Origin: Fermentimonas sp.
Lineage (GTDB): Bacteria; Bacteroidota; Bacteroidia; Bacteroidales; Dysgonomonadaceae
Direction: 5' to 3'
Assembly (NCBI GenBank): GCA_028709385.1
Contig: JAQVXD010000020.1
Span: forward strand, 1 to 45,198
DNA: 45,198 nucleotides
Part shown: piece by piece, positions 26,149 through 35,718 of the stretch
Position numbering within the stretch: position 1 is the first letter of the stretch
Layout: every line of letters begins with the position of its first letter
The notes under the pieces: generated by a model
Database searches by the model: none
What the model was told of the DNA's origin: nothing
Seen by the model: only the letters and a program-made list of their open reading frames with translations
Made by a program: the position numbers and the translations under genes

Positions 26149-28506
26149 ATGAAAAACATAATACTTTTTATACCGATAATAATGGCGTTTTTAACAAGTT
26201 GTAACAATAAAGAAGCGCAGAATAATGTGGATTATGCTGCATACGTTAATCCCTTTATTGGAGCATCGACAAGTGTTTATGATGCAGGTACATTTCATGG
26301 ACTGGGTAAGACTTTCCCCGGTGCAGCCACACCTTTTGGGATGACACAGGTGAGTCCTAACACCATAACGGGTGGCGACAATGCTTCTGGCTACAGCTAT
26401 GAGCATACAAGCATTGAGGGATTTGCAATTACTCACATGAGTGGTACAGGCTGGAATGGAGATTTAGGTAATTTTTTGGTAATGCCGACAACCGGAGATA
26501 TGAAAACCAATAGGGGAACAGAGTCAGATCCTGATACTGGATATCGTTCACGTTACTCAAAAGAAAGTGAGAAAGCTGTTGCAGGATATTATTCGGTGCG
26601 GCTAGATGACTATGATATACTTGTTGAGCTAACTGCCACTAAGCACTGTGGTATGTATAGGTTTACTTTTCCCGAGAATGAGAACTCAAGAATACAGATT
26701 GATCTTGCACGTCGAATAGGCGGCACATCTACTTTGCAGCAAGTTGAAGTATTGGATGACAACACTATTGCCGGTTGGATGATATGTCCGCCTGAAGGTG
26801 GTGGCTGGGGTAATGGTGATGGTAAATCGGATTACACAATGTATTTTTATGCTCAGTTTGATAAACCACTCAAAGATTATGGTGTTTGGAGCGCTAATAT
26901 TCCCGATAACTGGACAAGGAAGCTTGAAGATGTGACAAGTGATAAGTATCAATCTGTTATTGCTGCTGCAGAAGTAAAGAGGGGAATTAGCAAAGAGCAG
27001 GGTAAGCACCTGGGCTTCTTTAACGATTTTGCTACAGAAGAAGGCGATGAGGTGGTTTTAAAGGTCGGTATCTCATATGTAGATATTGAAGGCGCCAAAA
27101 AGAATTTTGAACAAGAGATTGCAGATTGGGATTTTGAAAGGGTAAAAGATGAAGCTTATCTGAATTGGAGCAGAGAGCTTCAGAAAATAAAAGTTGATGG
27201 CGCTTCAGATGATGATAAGGTGATATTTTATACTGCACTATATCATACAATGATAGATCCCAGAACATTTGAGGATGTTGATGGCAGATATATTGGTGGT
27301 GATAAACAGATTCATGAATCAGTTGACTTTACAAAACGTACCGTTTTTAGTGGATGGGATGTATTTCGCAGTCAGTTTCCATTACAAACGCTAATTAACC
27401 CCACGCTTGTGGAGGACATGATGCAATCGCTCATTACCCTTGCAAATGAAAGTGGCAAGGGATATTTTGAAAGGTGGGAACTTTTGAATGCCTACAGTGC
27501 CTGTATGGTTGGGAATCCTGCGATATCTGTTTTTGCCGATTCCTACGCAAAAGGCATAAGAGGTTATGATGTTGAAAAAGCGTATGAAATTGCAACAAAC
27601 ACTTCTGAAAGGAGTGGAAATGAGAAGTTGGGTTTTGCAGTTAGAAGCGATGCTCCCGACTCCGGAAGTGCAGGTTATGCCATCGGAGAGTTTGCAATCT
27701 CAAATACTCTTGAGATGAGTTATACCGAATGGTGTATGGCGCAGTTGGCGAAGGCATTAGGGCAAGAAGAAGATTACAACAAATATTTTACACTATCTGA
27801 GAGTTATAAAAATATATATGATGATGAGGTGGGTTGGTTTAGGCCACGCAATGAAGATGGTAGCTGGGTTGAATGGCCTGATAGAGGAAGATTAGAGGAT
27901 AACTACGGAACTGTAGAGAGCAATCCATATCAACAGGGATGGTTTGTTCCACATGACATAGAAGGAATGGTGGAGTTGATGGGTGGAATTGATAAAGTCC
28001 TGCCTGATTTGATTAACTTCTTTGAAAAAGTGCCCGATGATATGATGTGGAATGACTATTACAATCATGCAAATGAGCCCGTACATTTTGTGCCATATCT
28101 ATTTAATAGATTGGGGTATCCTTGGCTAACGCAGAAATGGACTCGTGAGATTTGTCGCCGTGCATATAACAATAGTGTGAATGGGTTGGTAGGTAATGAA
28201 GATGTTGGACAGATGTCAGCGTGGTATGTTTTATCATCAATTGGTTTACATCAGGCATGTCCGGGAGACCTTCGCTATGAGATAACCAGTCCTGTATTTG
28301 ATGAAATTGAGATTAAGCTGGATGAAAAGTATGCTTCAGGAAAAACTTTTACAGTGAAAACTATTAACAACTCAAAAACAAATATTTATATACAGCAGGT
28401 TATACTTAACGGAGAGGTATTAGACAGATGTTATTTAGACTACAATGAGATTATTTCAGGCGGAACACTAATACTTACTATGGGAAGTGAGCCAAAAACT
28501 AATTAA
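26149..28506 (+). CDS. GH92 alpha-mannosidase lipoprotein
   Basis: A 785-residue lipoprotein (Cys18 in IIMAFLTSCNNK) consisting of a GH92 domain only. YVNPFIGASTSVYDAGTFHG opens the family core, followed by GKTFPGAATPFGMTQVSPNT, SGYSYEHTSIEGFAITHMSG, TLEMSYTEWCMAQLAKALG (Glu fitting the general acid) and VGNEDVGQMSAWYVLSSIGL. Compared with the other two GH92 proteins here, the helix after the general acid reads ESNPYQQGWFVPHDI instead of the more usual EGNAWQxTW, and the DED triad is NED. This suggests a different linkage preference. The lipid anchor places it in the periplasm or on the surface. It follows the GH38-like gene by 28 bases. Confidence 0.93.
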   Translation: MKNIILFIPIIMAFLTSCNNKEAQNNVDYAAYVNPFIGASTSVYDAGTFHGLGKTFPGAATPFGMTQVSPNTITGGDNASGYSYEHTSIEGFAITHMSGTGWNGDLGNFLVMPTTGDMKTNRGTESDPDTGYRSRYSKESEKAVAGYYSVRLDDYDILVELTATKHCGMYRFTFPENENSRIQIDLARRIGGTSTLQQVEVLDDNTIAGWMICPPEGGGWGNGDGKSDYTMYFYAQFDKPLKDYGVWSANIPDNWTRKLEDVTSDKYQSVIAAAEVKRGISKEQGKHLGFFNDFATEEGDEVVLKVGISYVDIEGAKKNFEQEIADWDFERVKDEAYLNWSRELQKIKVDGASDDDKVIFYTALYHTMIDPRTFEDVDGRYIGGDKQIHESVDFTKRTVFSGWDVFRSQFPLQTLINPTLVEDMMQSLITLANESGKGYFERWELLNAYSACMVGNPAISVFADSYAKGIRGYDVEKAYEIATNTSERSGNEKLGFAVRSDAPDSGSAGYAIGEFAISNTLEMSYTEWCMAQLAKALGQEEDYNKYFTLSESYKNIYDDEVGWFRPRNEDGSWVEWPDRGRLEDNYGTVESNPYQQGWFVPHDIEGMVELMGGIDKVLPDLINFFEKVPDDMMWNDYYNHANEPVHFVPYLFNRLGYPWLTQKWTREICRRAYNNSVNGLVGNEDVGQMSAWYVLSSIGLHQACPGDLRYEITSPVFDEIEIKLDEKYASGKTFTVKTINNSKTNIYIQQVILNGEVLDRCYLDYNEIISGGTLILTMGSEPKTN

Positions 28507-28521
28507 ATAAATCACACACAT

Positions 28522-29652
28522 ATGAGATTTAAATTATTTATTTTATCTGGATTTATATCTTTTTTCTCTTGTCAACAATCAACCAAACAAGATAATGATA
28601 CTGTATCTGATGTTTCTGTAGAGATTGGGGAAGTCGTTATTGATACCCAATTTGTAGACTTTTTATTCCCTCCCGGGAAAGATATTCTTACGGGAGGAGA
28701 TGGAGCAATATCCATCCCTATTGATGACACCAAAAGTTTTTGGTTATGGGGGGATTCATTTTTAGGTGAAGTCAATGAAAACCAAAGAGCTGAATCATCA
28801 CCGTTCATAATGGGAAATGTATGGTTACTACAGGATGGGGAGTCGGTAAAGACAATAACCGGGGGTAATTCAAATAATCCGGAGTCTTTACTGAAATCAG
28901 AAAATGTTGACGGTTATCCTGCCGTTCTTTGGCCTATGCACGGTTTTGTGAAAAACCATATAGTGCATCTGTTTATGTCGACAATTGTTCAAACAGGAAC
29001 AGGTACCTGGGATTTTTACTGGCATTCAACTATGTACTACAGGTTAAATCATGCGGATTTATCAGTAATTGATAAACAGGAACTGTTAACAGTAGAACAA
29101 ACTGATGCCCATTTTGGATTTGGGGTCACTGAACATGATGGTTTTTACTATGTTTATGGTTCAAATCCTCAACAAGACCTGACTGCAGGATTACACGTGG
29201 CTAGGGCTCAATTAGTAAATGACAGGTTGCAAGATTGGGAATATTTCGAAAATGACAACTGGGTAACTAATGCCAAAAATAGCAAACCATTGAAAGGTAT
29301 TGATATCCCTGTTTCGGAACAATTTAGTGTATTCAAGCAGGATGGCAAATTTATTTTGTTAACGCAAGACAGATTCAACCCCGAAATTTACACTTTTATT
29401 GCCGACGCACCTGAAGGACCGTGGACAAATAAAAAGCACATTTATACAATACCTGAAGGAGCGAATCCTTCTTTATTCACCTATAATGCAATGGCACATC
29501 CCCAATATGGTCCGGAGGAGAATTTATTAGTGAGCTACTGTGTTAATGCAAAGAACATACCCGATTTATATACTGATGTCTCTATATATAAGCCGCGCTT
29601 TTTTTGGATATCGATGGACACACTGCTGAAAAAAAACTACAATGAGAAATAA
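28522..29652 (+). CDS. DUF5005/DUF4185-like propeller lipoprotein (copy 2)
   Basis: A 376-residue lipoprotein (Cys17 in GFISFFSCQQ), clearly paralogous to the protein at 20697-22079 but lacking its Fn3-like module. Shared blocks are ILTGGDGAISIPI, WGDSFLGEV, LWPMHGFVKNHIVHLFMSTI, DAHFGFGVTEHDGFYYVYG, FSVFKQDGKFILLTQ, FIADAPEGPWTNKK, TYNAMAHPQYG and YKPRFFWISMDTLL. The two Asp of GGDG and GDSF are kept. Two related propellers in one operon suggest one surface and one periplasmic activity, or two linkages of the same chain. It overlaps the next gene by 11 bases. Catalysis is plausible but unproven. Confidence 0.65.
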   Translation: MRFKLFILSGFISFFSCQQSTKQDNDTVSDVSVEIGEVVIDTQFVDFLFPPGKDILTGGDGAISIPIDDTKSFWLWGDSFLGEVNENQRAESSPFIMGNVWLLQDGESVKTITGGNSNNPESLLKSENVDGYPAVLWPMHGFVKNHIVHLFMSTIVQTGTGTWDFYWHSTMYYRLNHADLSVIDKQELLTVEQTDAHFGFGVTEHDGFYYVYGSNPQQDLTAGLHVARAQLVNDRLQDWEYFENDNWVTNAKNSKPLKGIDIPVSEQFSVFKQDGKFILLTQDRFNPEIYTFIADAPEGPWTNKKHIYTIPEGANPSLFTYNAMAHPQYGPEENLLVSYCVNAKNIPDLYTDVSIYKPRFFWISMDTLLKKNYNEK

Positions 29653-30952
29653 TAGAAATAACCTGGGCTATATTTTATTAATTATATCTTTACTAGCTGT
29701 TTCAGCATGTGCTCAAAAAGATAAAAAAATAAGCAGGGAACTTAGCACAAAGATCTTAGCCGACAACCGCTTTGATCAAGTGGAGCAAATGGCGGAACAG
29801 CTTGTTGAAGATGGACTAACGGCCGGTGACAGTTACGGGGAAGTGTGGATTCGTGACCTTAATTCCTTTATAGAGTTGTCTGTAGCAGTAAATGGACAGG
29901 AGCGACCAAGTGAAGCATTACTTACCTTTTTCAAGTTCCAGAGTGAAGATGGAAATATTCCGGATGGTTATATTCCGATTGAAAGTGGACATGGAGGGTA
30001 TAAGTATATTTTTTCTGATTTTGCTACTGAATACAAAGCCCATAAAAACACAGTCGAAACTGATCAAGAGTCGTCACTGATTCAAGCTATATACAAATAT
30101 ATTGAGGCAACTGGAGACCAGGACTTCCTGCAAAAATCTATTAATGGTAAATCGGTAAAAGAGCGTATGGGCAATGCACTCCAATATCTTATCAATCATA
30201 GGATGGACAATCAATATGGACTGTTATGGGGAGCTACAACAGTAGACTGGGGCGATGTACAGCCGGAACACAACTGGGGAGTTGAACTTGACAGCTTGTC
30301 ACATCCTGCTATTGATATTTATGACAATGCGATGTTTGTGATTGCTGTCAAAAATTATATCTCCCTGATTGAGGACAAGTCAGAGAAAGCTTACTGGACA
30401 TCTGTGACACAAAATATCACCCAAAACGTACGAAAATACCTTTGGGATGAAAAAAATCAGAAATATATTCCTCATATATACCTGGAAAAAGGGTCGCCGT
30501 TTCCTGTTGATTTTGATGAAAATAAAATTTATTATCATGGTGGAACTTTCATGGCTATAGAAGCGGGTTTCCTTACACGAGATGAGATAAGAATAACCTA
30601 TCAAAAGATGCAACAAAATGTAAGGGAATCTGGTGCGCCGACCATCGGTCTAACTGTATATCCCCCTTATCCGAACGGGTTTTTCCTTAACCCGGGATTG
30701 TATGAATATGGTTATCAGAACGGAGGAGACTGGACATGGTTTGGTGGCCGAATGGTACAACAATTGATTCGACATGGCATGTATGAAGAGGCTTATGAGT
30801 CGATCAGCCCGATGCTTGATCTTGTGATTAAACATGATGGATTTTATGAATGGTGGACACGAGAAGGTGAACCGGCCGGATCCGGAAGTTTCAGAGGTGC
30901 AGCAGGGGTTCTGTGGAAAAGTATCCAACTATTTAGAGAAAATATGGAGTAA
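29642..30952 (+). CDS. Lipoprotein with (alpha/alpha)6-barrel-like glycosidase domain, unassigned family
   Basis: A 436-residue lipoprotein (Cys23 in LLAVSACAQK). The mature sequence has the look of a six-hairpin glycosidase: YGEVWIRDLNSFIEL, LLTFFKFQSEDGNIPDGYIP, TDQESSLIQAIYKYIEATGD, GLLWGATTVDWGDVQPEHNW, IDIYDNAMFVIAVKNY, YHGGTFMAIEAGFLTRDEI and FYEWWTREGEPAGSGSFRGA. The IRD, PDG, TDQES and DWGD acids are candidates for catalysis. It resembles MGH1-like or GH63/GH37-type barrels, and less so GH125; I cannot place it in a numbered family. The start codon lies inside the preceding gene (11-base overlap), implying coupled translation. The context suggests action on the same mannose-rich glycan. 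Confidence 0.6.
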   Translation: MRNNRNNLGYILLIISLLAVSACAQKDKKISRELSTKILADNRFDQVEQMAEQLVEDGLTAGDSYGEVWIRDLNSFIELSVAVNGQERPSEALLTFFKFQSEDGNIPDGYIPIESGHGGYKYIFSDFATEYKAHKNTVETDQESSLIQAIYKYIEATGDQDFLQKSINGKSVKERMGNALQYLINHRMDNQYGLLWGATTVDWGDVQPEHNWGVELDSLSHPAIDIYDNAMFVIAVKNYISLIEDKSEKAYWTSVTQNITQNVRKYLWDEKNQKYIPHIYLEKGSPFPVDFDENKIYYHGGTFMAIEAGFLTRDEIRITYQKMQQNVRESGAPTIGLTVYPPYPNGFFLNPGLYEYGYQNGGDWTWFGGRMVQQLIRHGMYEEAYESISPMLDLVIKHDGFYEWWTREGEPAGSGSFRGAAGVLWKSIQLFRENME

Positions 30953-31016
30953 CTGAATGATAAAATCACAGAAACATACTATATTGTATTCCACTCCAAA
31001 AAATAAAATTACTTAT

Positions 31017-34000
31017 ATGAAAATAAGATTTTATATCACAACCCTGTTATTATTATCGTTTCTCTTAGCGTCAGGAAAAAACTGTTTTGCGCAGTCGCTT
31101 GTTCCCGTATGGCAGATAGGTGTAAAGGATAATAGCGCGGATGAGTTTGCACTGGCACCCGGAGATTATGAGGAGTTTCTCTCACATGATTTTGGGTGGG
31201 AGGATCGCTTCTATTTAGTGGGGAAATCTACTCCGAAAGTTGATTTTCCGTATGTACTTCCAGGGCCAGACGACCGATGGGGTGGAACCAGCGGTACGGC
31301 CGGAATCAGAACCCATGTGCTGAACATCTTGTTCCGTTTAAGATCAGCACCTGAAAAAGGCAACTGGAGGTTAATAATAGACGTGCTCGATACTCATCAT
31401 GAAAGACCGCCTTATTTTAAGGTGACTGTAAATGGAAAGTCCTGGAAGCAGATACTCCCAAAAGGGGGAGGGGAGTCACTGACAGGCAATTATGATAAAA
31501 CGATAAAGCATAGAATTGAAATACCGCTGGAGCCGGGATTAATAAAGAGGGGCGGTAACGAGATAAGTTTTACCAATCTTGAGGGCTCCTGGCTGATATT
31601 TGATCATATAGGAATGGAAGGACCGGAAAGCGTTGTATTGGAGAATTCCTCTGGAGGAGCTTATATCAGGGGTGTGCAGGCCGCTAATTACCAGACTAAG
31701 GAGAGCCAGCCGTTGTTGGTTGACCTGGAGCATCTGCAGGGCACGCCTGAAGTTGAGGTAAGGGTTGATGATGAGACAATTTTGATGCAGCAGTTGGAAA
31801 AGGGCCGATATGTCCTCGAAGCGCCCATGCAGGCAAGCATAACCAAGAAGGAAAGCAGCTACATGGTACTGGTAGATGGAACAGTAGTGGAGGAGGGAAC
31901 CATAATACGCTCACCGCAACAAGAAATCAGCGTGGCAGATTATGTGGATACCCGTATGGGCACGGCACATTCCCGCTGGATGATTGCTCCGGGACCTTGG
32001 ATGCCTTTCAGTATGGTTAAATTAAGTCCCGACAATCAGAATTCCGGTTGGCAGGCAGGATATGAACCCAGCTTTGAAAGTATTGGCACTTTCAGTCATA
32101 TTCATGAATGGACAATGGCCGGATTGGGTATAATGCCGGTAAACGGTCCGTTAAAAACTAAGATAGGAGATCAATCAGTTTTCAAGCAGGATACTCTTTC
32201 CTATCGATCGGCTATAGATAAAGAGGGGGAAGTGTCAGAGATAGGATACTATAAAGCAGACTTGACAGATTACGGTATCAGGGCGGAGCTCACTGCCACC
32301 ACAAGGTGTGGCTTTCAGCGATATACTTTTCCCGCCACATCAGATGGTCGGGTTATGGTAGATCTTACTATCCCTGCAGAATATGGATATAACGTTCTGG
32401 ATGCTAAAATAAATCGTGTAAGTAACAGACGAATAGAGGGATATAGCATACAACAATCGAAAGGTGTCTGGTCCACCGATGCTGATCAGGATTATACATT
32501 ATATTTCGTGATTGAATTCGATCAGGATATTATCAAATCAGGAGGATGGATAAATGATGAAATTGTTACCGATGATGAAGTATATGCATTGAATCCGGAT
32601 AAAGTGGGGTATTTCGTAGAATTCAACACCAGGCAGGATAGTGTTGTACAAGTACGTTCTGCCATTTCTTATGTTGATATGGAGGGAGCTTATAAAAATC
32701 TGGAAGAGGAGGTAATCGTTCCGTTTAACTGGAATTTTGAAGCGGTAAGGGAAGCGCAGCTTGCATCCTGGAATGAGATTTTTTCGCGTATAGAGGTAAA
32801 AAGCAACAACCGACGGGAGAAAACACGTTTTTATACCAATCTCTACCGGTCCTACTGCCGCAATATGTTCAGTGATGTGGACGGACGATGGGTTGATGCC
32901 ACTGAGAAGATTCAACAGTTTGGAGATCCTGCCAACGAAGTTGCACTGGGCTGTGATGCGTTCTGGAACACTTTTTGGAACCTTAACCAGTTGTGGAATC
33001 TGATTACTCCCGAATGGAGCAGCCGGTGGGTAAAATCACAACTTGCCATGTTTGATGCCAACGGAATGCTTGCTAAAGGACCTGCCGGAATGGAGTATAT
33101 ACCGGTAATGGTTGCTGAGCATGAGATACCTCTGCTGGTTGGCGCATATCAAATGGGAATTCGTGATTACGATGTGGAGAAAATGTACGATGCCATCAAT
33201 AAAATGCAGGCAGTGCCTCCGCAGAAAATAGGTAATGGTCTGGCTGGAAATCGCGATATCGAGGCTTACCTGAAATATCAGTTTGTGCCTGCTGATAAAG
33301 GGCGTTTTTCGAATACACTTGAATATTCGTATGACGATTGGACAGTTTCACAGTTAGCCAAAGCTTTGGGAAAAGAAGAGGATTATATCAGATTTGCTGA
33401 ACGGGGTAACTGGTGGCGAAATAGCATCGATCCTGAAAGCGGATTCGCACGAATGCGTCATAGTAATGGAGAATGGGAACAAGATTTCGATCCCTTTACT
33501 TCAGGTGCCAACCATCACTACGTGGAAGGAAATGCCTGGCAGCTCACCTTTTTTGTGCCTCAGGATTTACCGGCTTTGTCTGAGATGATTGGAAGGGAGC
33601 GTTTTCTGGAAAGACTTACATGGGGTTTTGAAGCGAGTGAACCCTGGAGATATAATGCTCCGGGTGACCAATACTGGGATTTTCCCGTAGTACAGGGTAA
33701 TCAGCAAAGCATGCATTTTGCTTTTATGTTTAACTGGGTAGGAGAACCCTGGAAGACGCAGAAATGGAGTCGCTCCATATTAGACAGATACTACGGTCAT
33801 GATCTTGCCAACGCCTACCTGGGTGATGAGGATCAGGGACAAATGTCTGCCTGGTTTGTGATGGCAGCAATCGGACTGTTCCAAACAGACGGTGGTTGTA
33901 GTTACAATCCTCATTATGAGATAGCGAGTCCGATTTTTGAGGAGATAAAAATTGATCTGGGTAACCGATACGAGAGAGGCAAAGAGTTTACAATCCTTGC

Positions 34001-34157
34001 GAATGGAGTGTCTCACACACGGAAATATATCCAATCAGCCACACTTAACGGCAAAGAACTTAATTCTTTCAGATTTCCGGCAAGTGAATTGCTTAAAGGG
34101 GGATTGCTGGAACTTGAAATGGGAGATCAGCCTAATTACCAATGGGGTTTAAAATAA
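31017..34157 (+). CDS. GH92 alpha-mannosidase fused to an N-terminal PL4-like domain
   Basis: The ATG at 31017 gives a clean signal peptide (MKIRFYITTLLLLSFLLASG, cut near CFAQS); an in-frame ATG at 30957 adds 20 residues. The mature protein of about 1020 residues starts with a module (about 25-225) with VPVWQIGVKDNSADEFALAP, LIIDVLDTHHERPPYFKVTV, LPKGGG and NEISFTNLEGSWLIFDHI motifs. These are typical of the jelly-roll domain of rhamnogalacturonan lyases (PL4). A linker domain and then GH92 follow: VDTRMGTAHSRWMIAPGPWM, FSHIHEWTMAGLGIMP, NTLEYSYDDWTVSQLAKALG, EGNAWQLTFFVPQD and GDEDQGQMSAWFVMAAIGLF. The catalytic set is intact. The fusion suggests targeting to a pectin-like or other rhamnose-containing glycan, which is inference. 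Confidence 0.88.
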   Translation: MKIRFYITTLLLLSFLLASGKNCFAQSLVPVWQIGVKDNSADEFALAPGDYEEFLSHDFGWEDRFYLVGKSTPKVDFPYVLPGPDDRWGGTSGTAGIRTHVLNILFRLRSAPEKGNWRLIIDVLDTHHERPPYFKVTVNGKSWKQILPKGGGESLTGNYDKTIKHRIEIPLEPGLIKRGGNEISFTNLEGSWLIFDHIGMEGPESVVLENSSGGAYIRGVQAANYQTKESQPLLVDLEHLQGTPEVEVRVDDETILMQQLEKGRYVLEAPMQASITKKESSYMVLVDGTVVEEGTIIRSPQQEISVADYVDTRMGTAHSRWMIAPGPWMPFSMVKLSPDNQNSGWQAGYEPSFESIGTFSHIHEWTMAGLGIMPVNGPLKTKIGDQSVFKQDTLSYRSAIDKEGEVSEIGYYKADLTDYGIRAELTATTRCGFQRYTFPATSDGRVMVDLTIPAEYGYNVLDAKINRVSNRRIEGYSIQQSKGVWSTDADQDYTLYFVIEFDQDIIKSGGWINDEIVTDDEVYALNPDKVGYFVEFNTRQDSVVQVRSAISYVDMEGAYKNLEEEVIVPFNWNFEAVREAQLASWNEIFSRIEVKSNNRREKTRFYTNLYRSYCRNMFSDVDGRWVDATEKIQQFGDPANEVALGCDAFWNTFWNLNQLWNLITPEWSSRWVKSQLAMFDANGMLAKGPAGMEYIPVMVAEHEIPLLVGAYQMGIRDYDVEKMYDAINKMQAVPPQKIGNGLAGNRDIEAYLKYQFVPADKGRFSNTLEYSYDDWTVSQLAKALGKEEDYIRFAERGNWWRNSIDPESGFARMRHSNGEWEQDFDPFTSGANHHYVEGNAWQLTFFVPQDLPALSEMIGRERFLERLTWGFEASEPWRYNAPGDQYWDFPVVQGNQQSMHFAFMFNWVGEPWKTQKWSRSILDRYYGHDLANAYLGDEDQGQMSAWFVMAAIGLFQTDGGCSYNPHYEIASPIFEEIKIDLGNRYERGKEFTILANGVSHTRKYIQSATLNGKELNSFRFPASELLKGGLLELEMGDQPNYQWGLK

Positions 34158-34166
34158 ATTAATCGT

Positions 34167-35645
34167 ATGAAAACATTCACTTTCAAACTTACTTTTTTGA
34201 TTGGCGTCTTTTGCTTGTCGCCGCAATTATTTTCTCAACTTACCTTATCACCCATGTTCAGTGACAACATGGTACTGCAACAGAAGACATTGGCGCCTGT
34301 ATGGGGTAAGACATCACCTGGTTTTAATGTCAAAGTAGTTCCTTCATGGAATAAAAAAGAGTATATTGCAAAGGCAGATGATGACGGGAATTGGATGGTT
34401 AAAATTGAGACACCTTCTGCCGGAGGCCCATACGAGATACAAATCATTAACAATAAAACTCTGAAAATTTCGAATGTAATGATCGGAGAAGTTTGGCTCT
34501 GTTCTGGACAATCCAATATGGAGATGCCATTGGCTGGCTGGGGACAAATCACCGACTATGAAAAAGAAATAAAAGAAGCTAATTATCCAAACATTCGATT
34601 ATTTCAAGTAGAGAAGGCAACAAGTAATAATCCGCTGGAAAGTCTGGTTGTCTCCGGAGGTGGCTGGCAGGAGTGTTCTTCGGTTACAATTCCGGGGTTC
34701 TCTGCTACAGCCTATTTCTTTGGCAGAGATCTTCATGAGAACTTAAATATTCCCATCGGACTAATTCACACCTCTTGGGGTGGCACTATAGCCGAAGCGT
34801 GGACAAGCCTTGAATCACTTAAGATGATGCCTGATTTTAGTGATAAGGCTGAGGAATTTGCTCAATTATCAATAGAGGATCCGGATTCAACTGCAACGGA
34901 GATATTGAAAAATCCTAATATGCCTACTACTTTGTATAATGCTATGATCGCCCCGGTAGTACCTTATAAGATTAAGGGAGCGATTTGGTATCAGGGTGAA
35001 AGTAATGCCGGCAGGGCGTACCAATACAGAAGCCTGTTTCCTCTTATGATTAACGATTGGAGAACCAAATGGGGATACAATTTTCCATTCTATTTCGTTC
35101 AATTGGCTAATTTCATGCAATTCAAAGAAGAGCCAAGTGAGTCTCAATGGGCGGAACTTCGTGAGGCACAGATGAAGACACTTACTCTTGAAAATACAGG
35201 AATGGCCGTGACAATAGATATAGGGGAGGCCGACGATATCCATCCAAAAAACAAGCAGGATGTAGGTAAAAGGTTGGCGCTACTGGCACGCTCAAAAAGT
35301 TATAATGAAAAGGTGGTTTCTATGGGACCTTTGTATGATTCTTATTTCATTGCTGATGGTGCGATTCATATAAAATTCTCTCCGAGTGAAAGTAAACTTC
35401 AATCAATAGACGGTAAACCACTTACAGGATTTTCTATAGCCGGTCCCGACAAAAAGTTTTATTGGGCAAATGCAGTAATCGTGGGGGAACAGGTTGTGGT
35501 GAGTTCTCCTAAAGTTCCTTTCCCGCTTGCCGTACGTTATGGATGGGCAGATAATCCCATATGCAATCTATCCAACAAAACAGGATTGCCTGCCTCACCT
35601 TTTAGGACAGACGATTGGCCAGGTCTCACTTCAACCAATAAATAG
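34167..35645 (+). CDS. Sialate O-acetylesterase-like carbohydrate esterase
   Basis: A 492-residue exported SGNH esterase. After the signal peptide (to about residue 23) a beta domain (LTLSPMFSDNMVLQQKTLAP) precedes the catalytic domain with GEVWLCSGQSNMEMPL (Ser116 of GQSNM), WGGTIAEAWTS, KGAIWYQGESNAG and EADDIHPKNKQDVGKRLALL (Asp/His of the triad). The family removes O-acetyl groups; despite the name, many PUL members act on acetylated plant or microbial glycans rather than sialic acid, and no sialidase is seen here. It is the last gene of the plus-strand operon, 9 bases after the GH92 gene, and implies that the target glycan carries O-acetyl groups. Confidence 0.9.
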   Translation: MKTFTFKLTFLIGVFCLSPQLFSQLTLSPMFSDNMVLQQKTLAPVWGKTSPGFNVKVVPSWNKKEYIAKADDDGNWMVKIETPSAGGPYEIQIINNKTLKISNVMIGEVWLCSGQSNMEMPLAGWGQITDYEKEIKEANYPNIRLFQVEKATSNNPLESLVVSGGGWQECSSVTIPGFSATAYFFGRDLHENLNIPIGLIHTSWGGTIAEAWTSLESLKMMPDFSDKAEEFAQLSIEDPDSTATEILKNPNMPTTLYNAMIAPVVPYKIKGAIWYQGESNAGRAYQYRSLFPLMINDWRTKWGYNFPFYFVQLANFMQFKEEPSESQWAELREAQMKTLTLENTGMAVTIDIGEADDIHPKNKQDVGKRLALLARSKSYNEKVVSMGPLYDSYFIADGAIHIKFSPSESKLQSIDGKPLTGFSIAGPDKKFYWANAVIVGEQVVVSSPKVPFPLAVRYGWADNPICNLSNKTGLPASPFRTDDWPGLTSTNK

Positions 35646-35662
35646 TCGATTAAATGGGACAA

Positions 35663-35690
35663 AATAAGTACTGTGAAGTAAATACTTATT
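35663..35690. terminator. Possible weak bidirectional hairpin between convergent operons
   Basis: AATAAGTA (35663-35670) and its exact reverse complement TACTTATT (35683-35690) could pair around a 12-base loop. It is AT-rich and lacks a strong T-run on the plus strand, so termination would be weak. It lies in the 73-base gap between the converging plus-strand PUL and the minus-strand rhamnosidase genes, followed by CTTA-type short repeats. Confidence 0.3.
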
Positions 35691-35718
35691 ACGAAACTTA
35701 AATTACTTATTTATTTGC

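Noticed and set aside
34167..35645. Sialic-acid utilisation role for the O-acetylesterase
   Set aside because: No sialidase, NanA/NanE-like or sialic transporter gene is present; the family is broader than its name.
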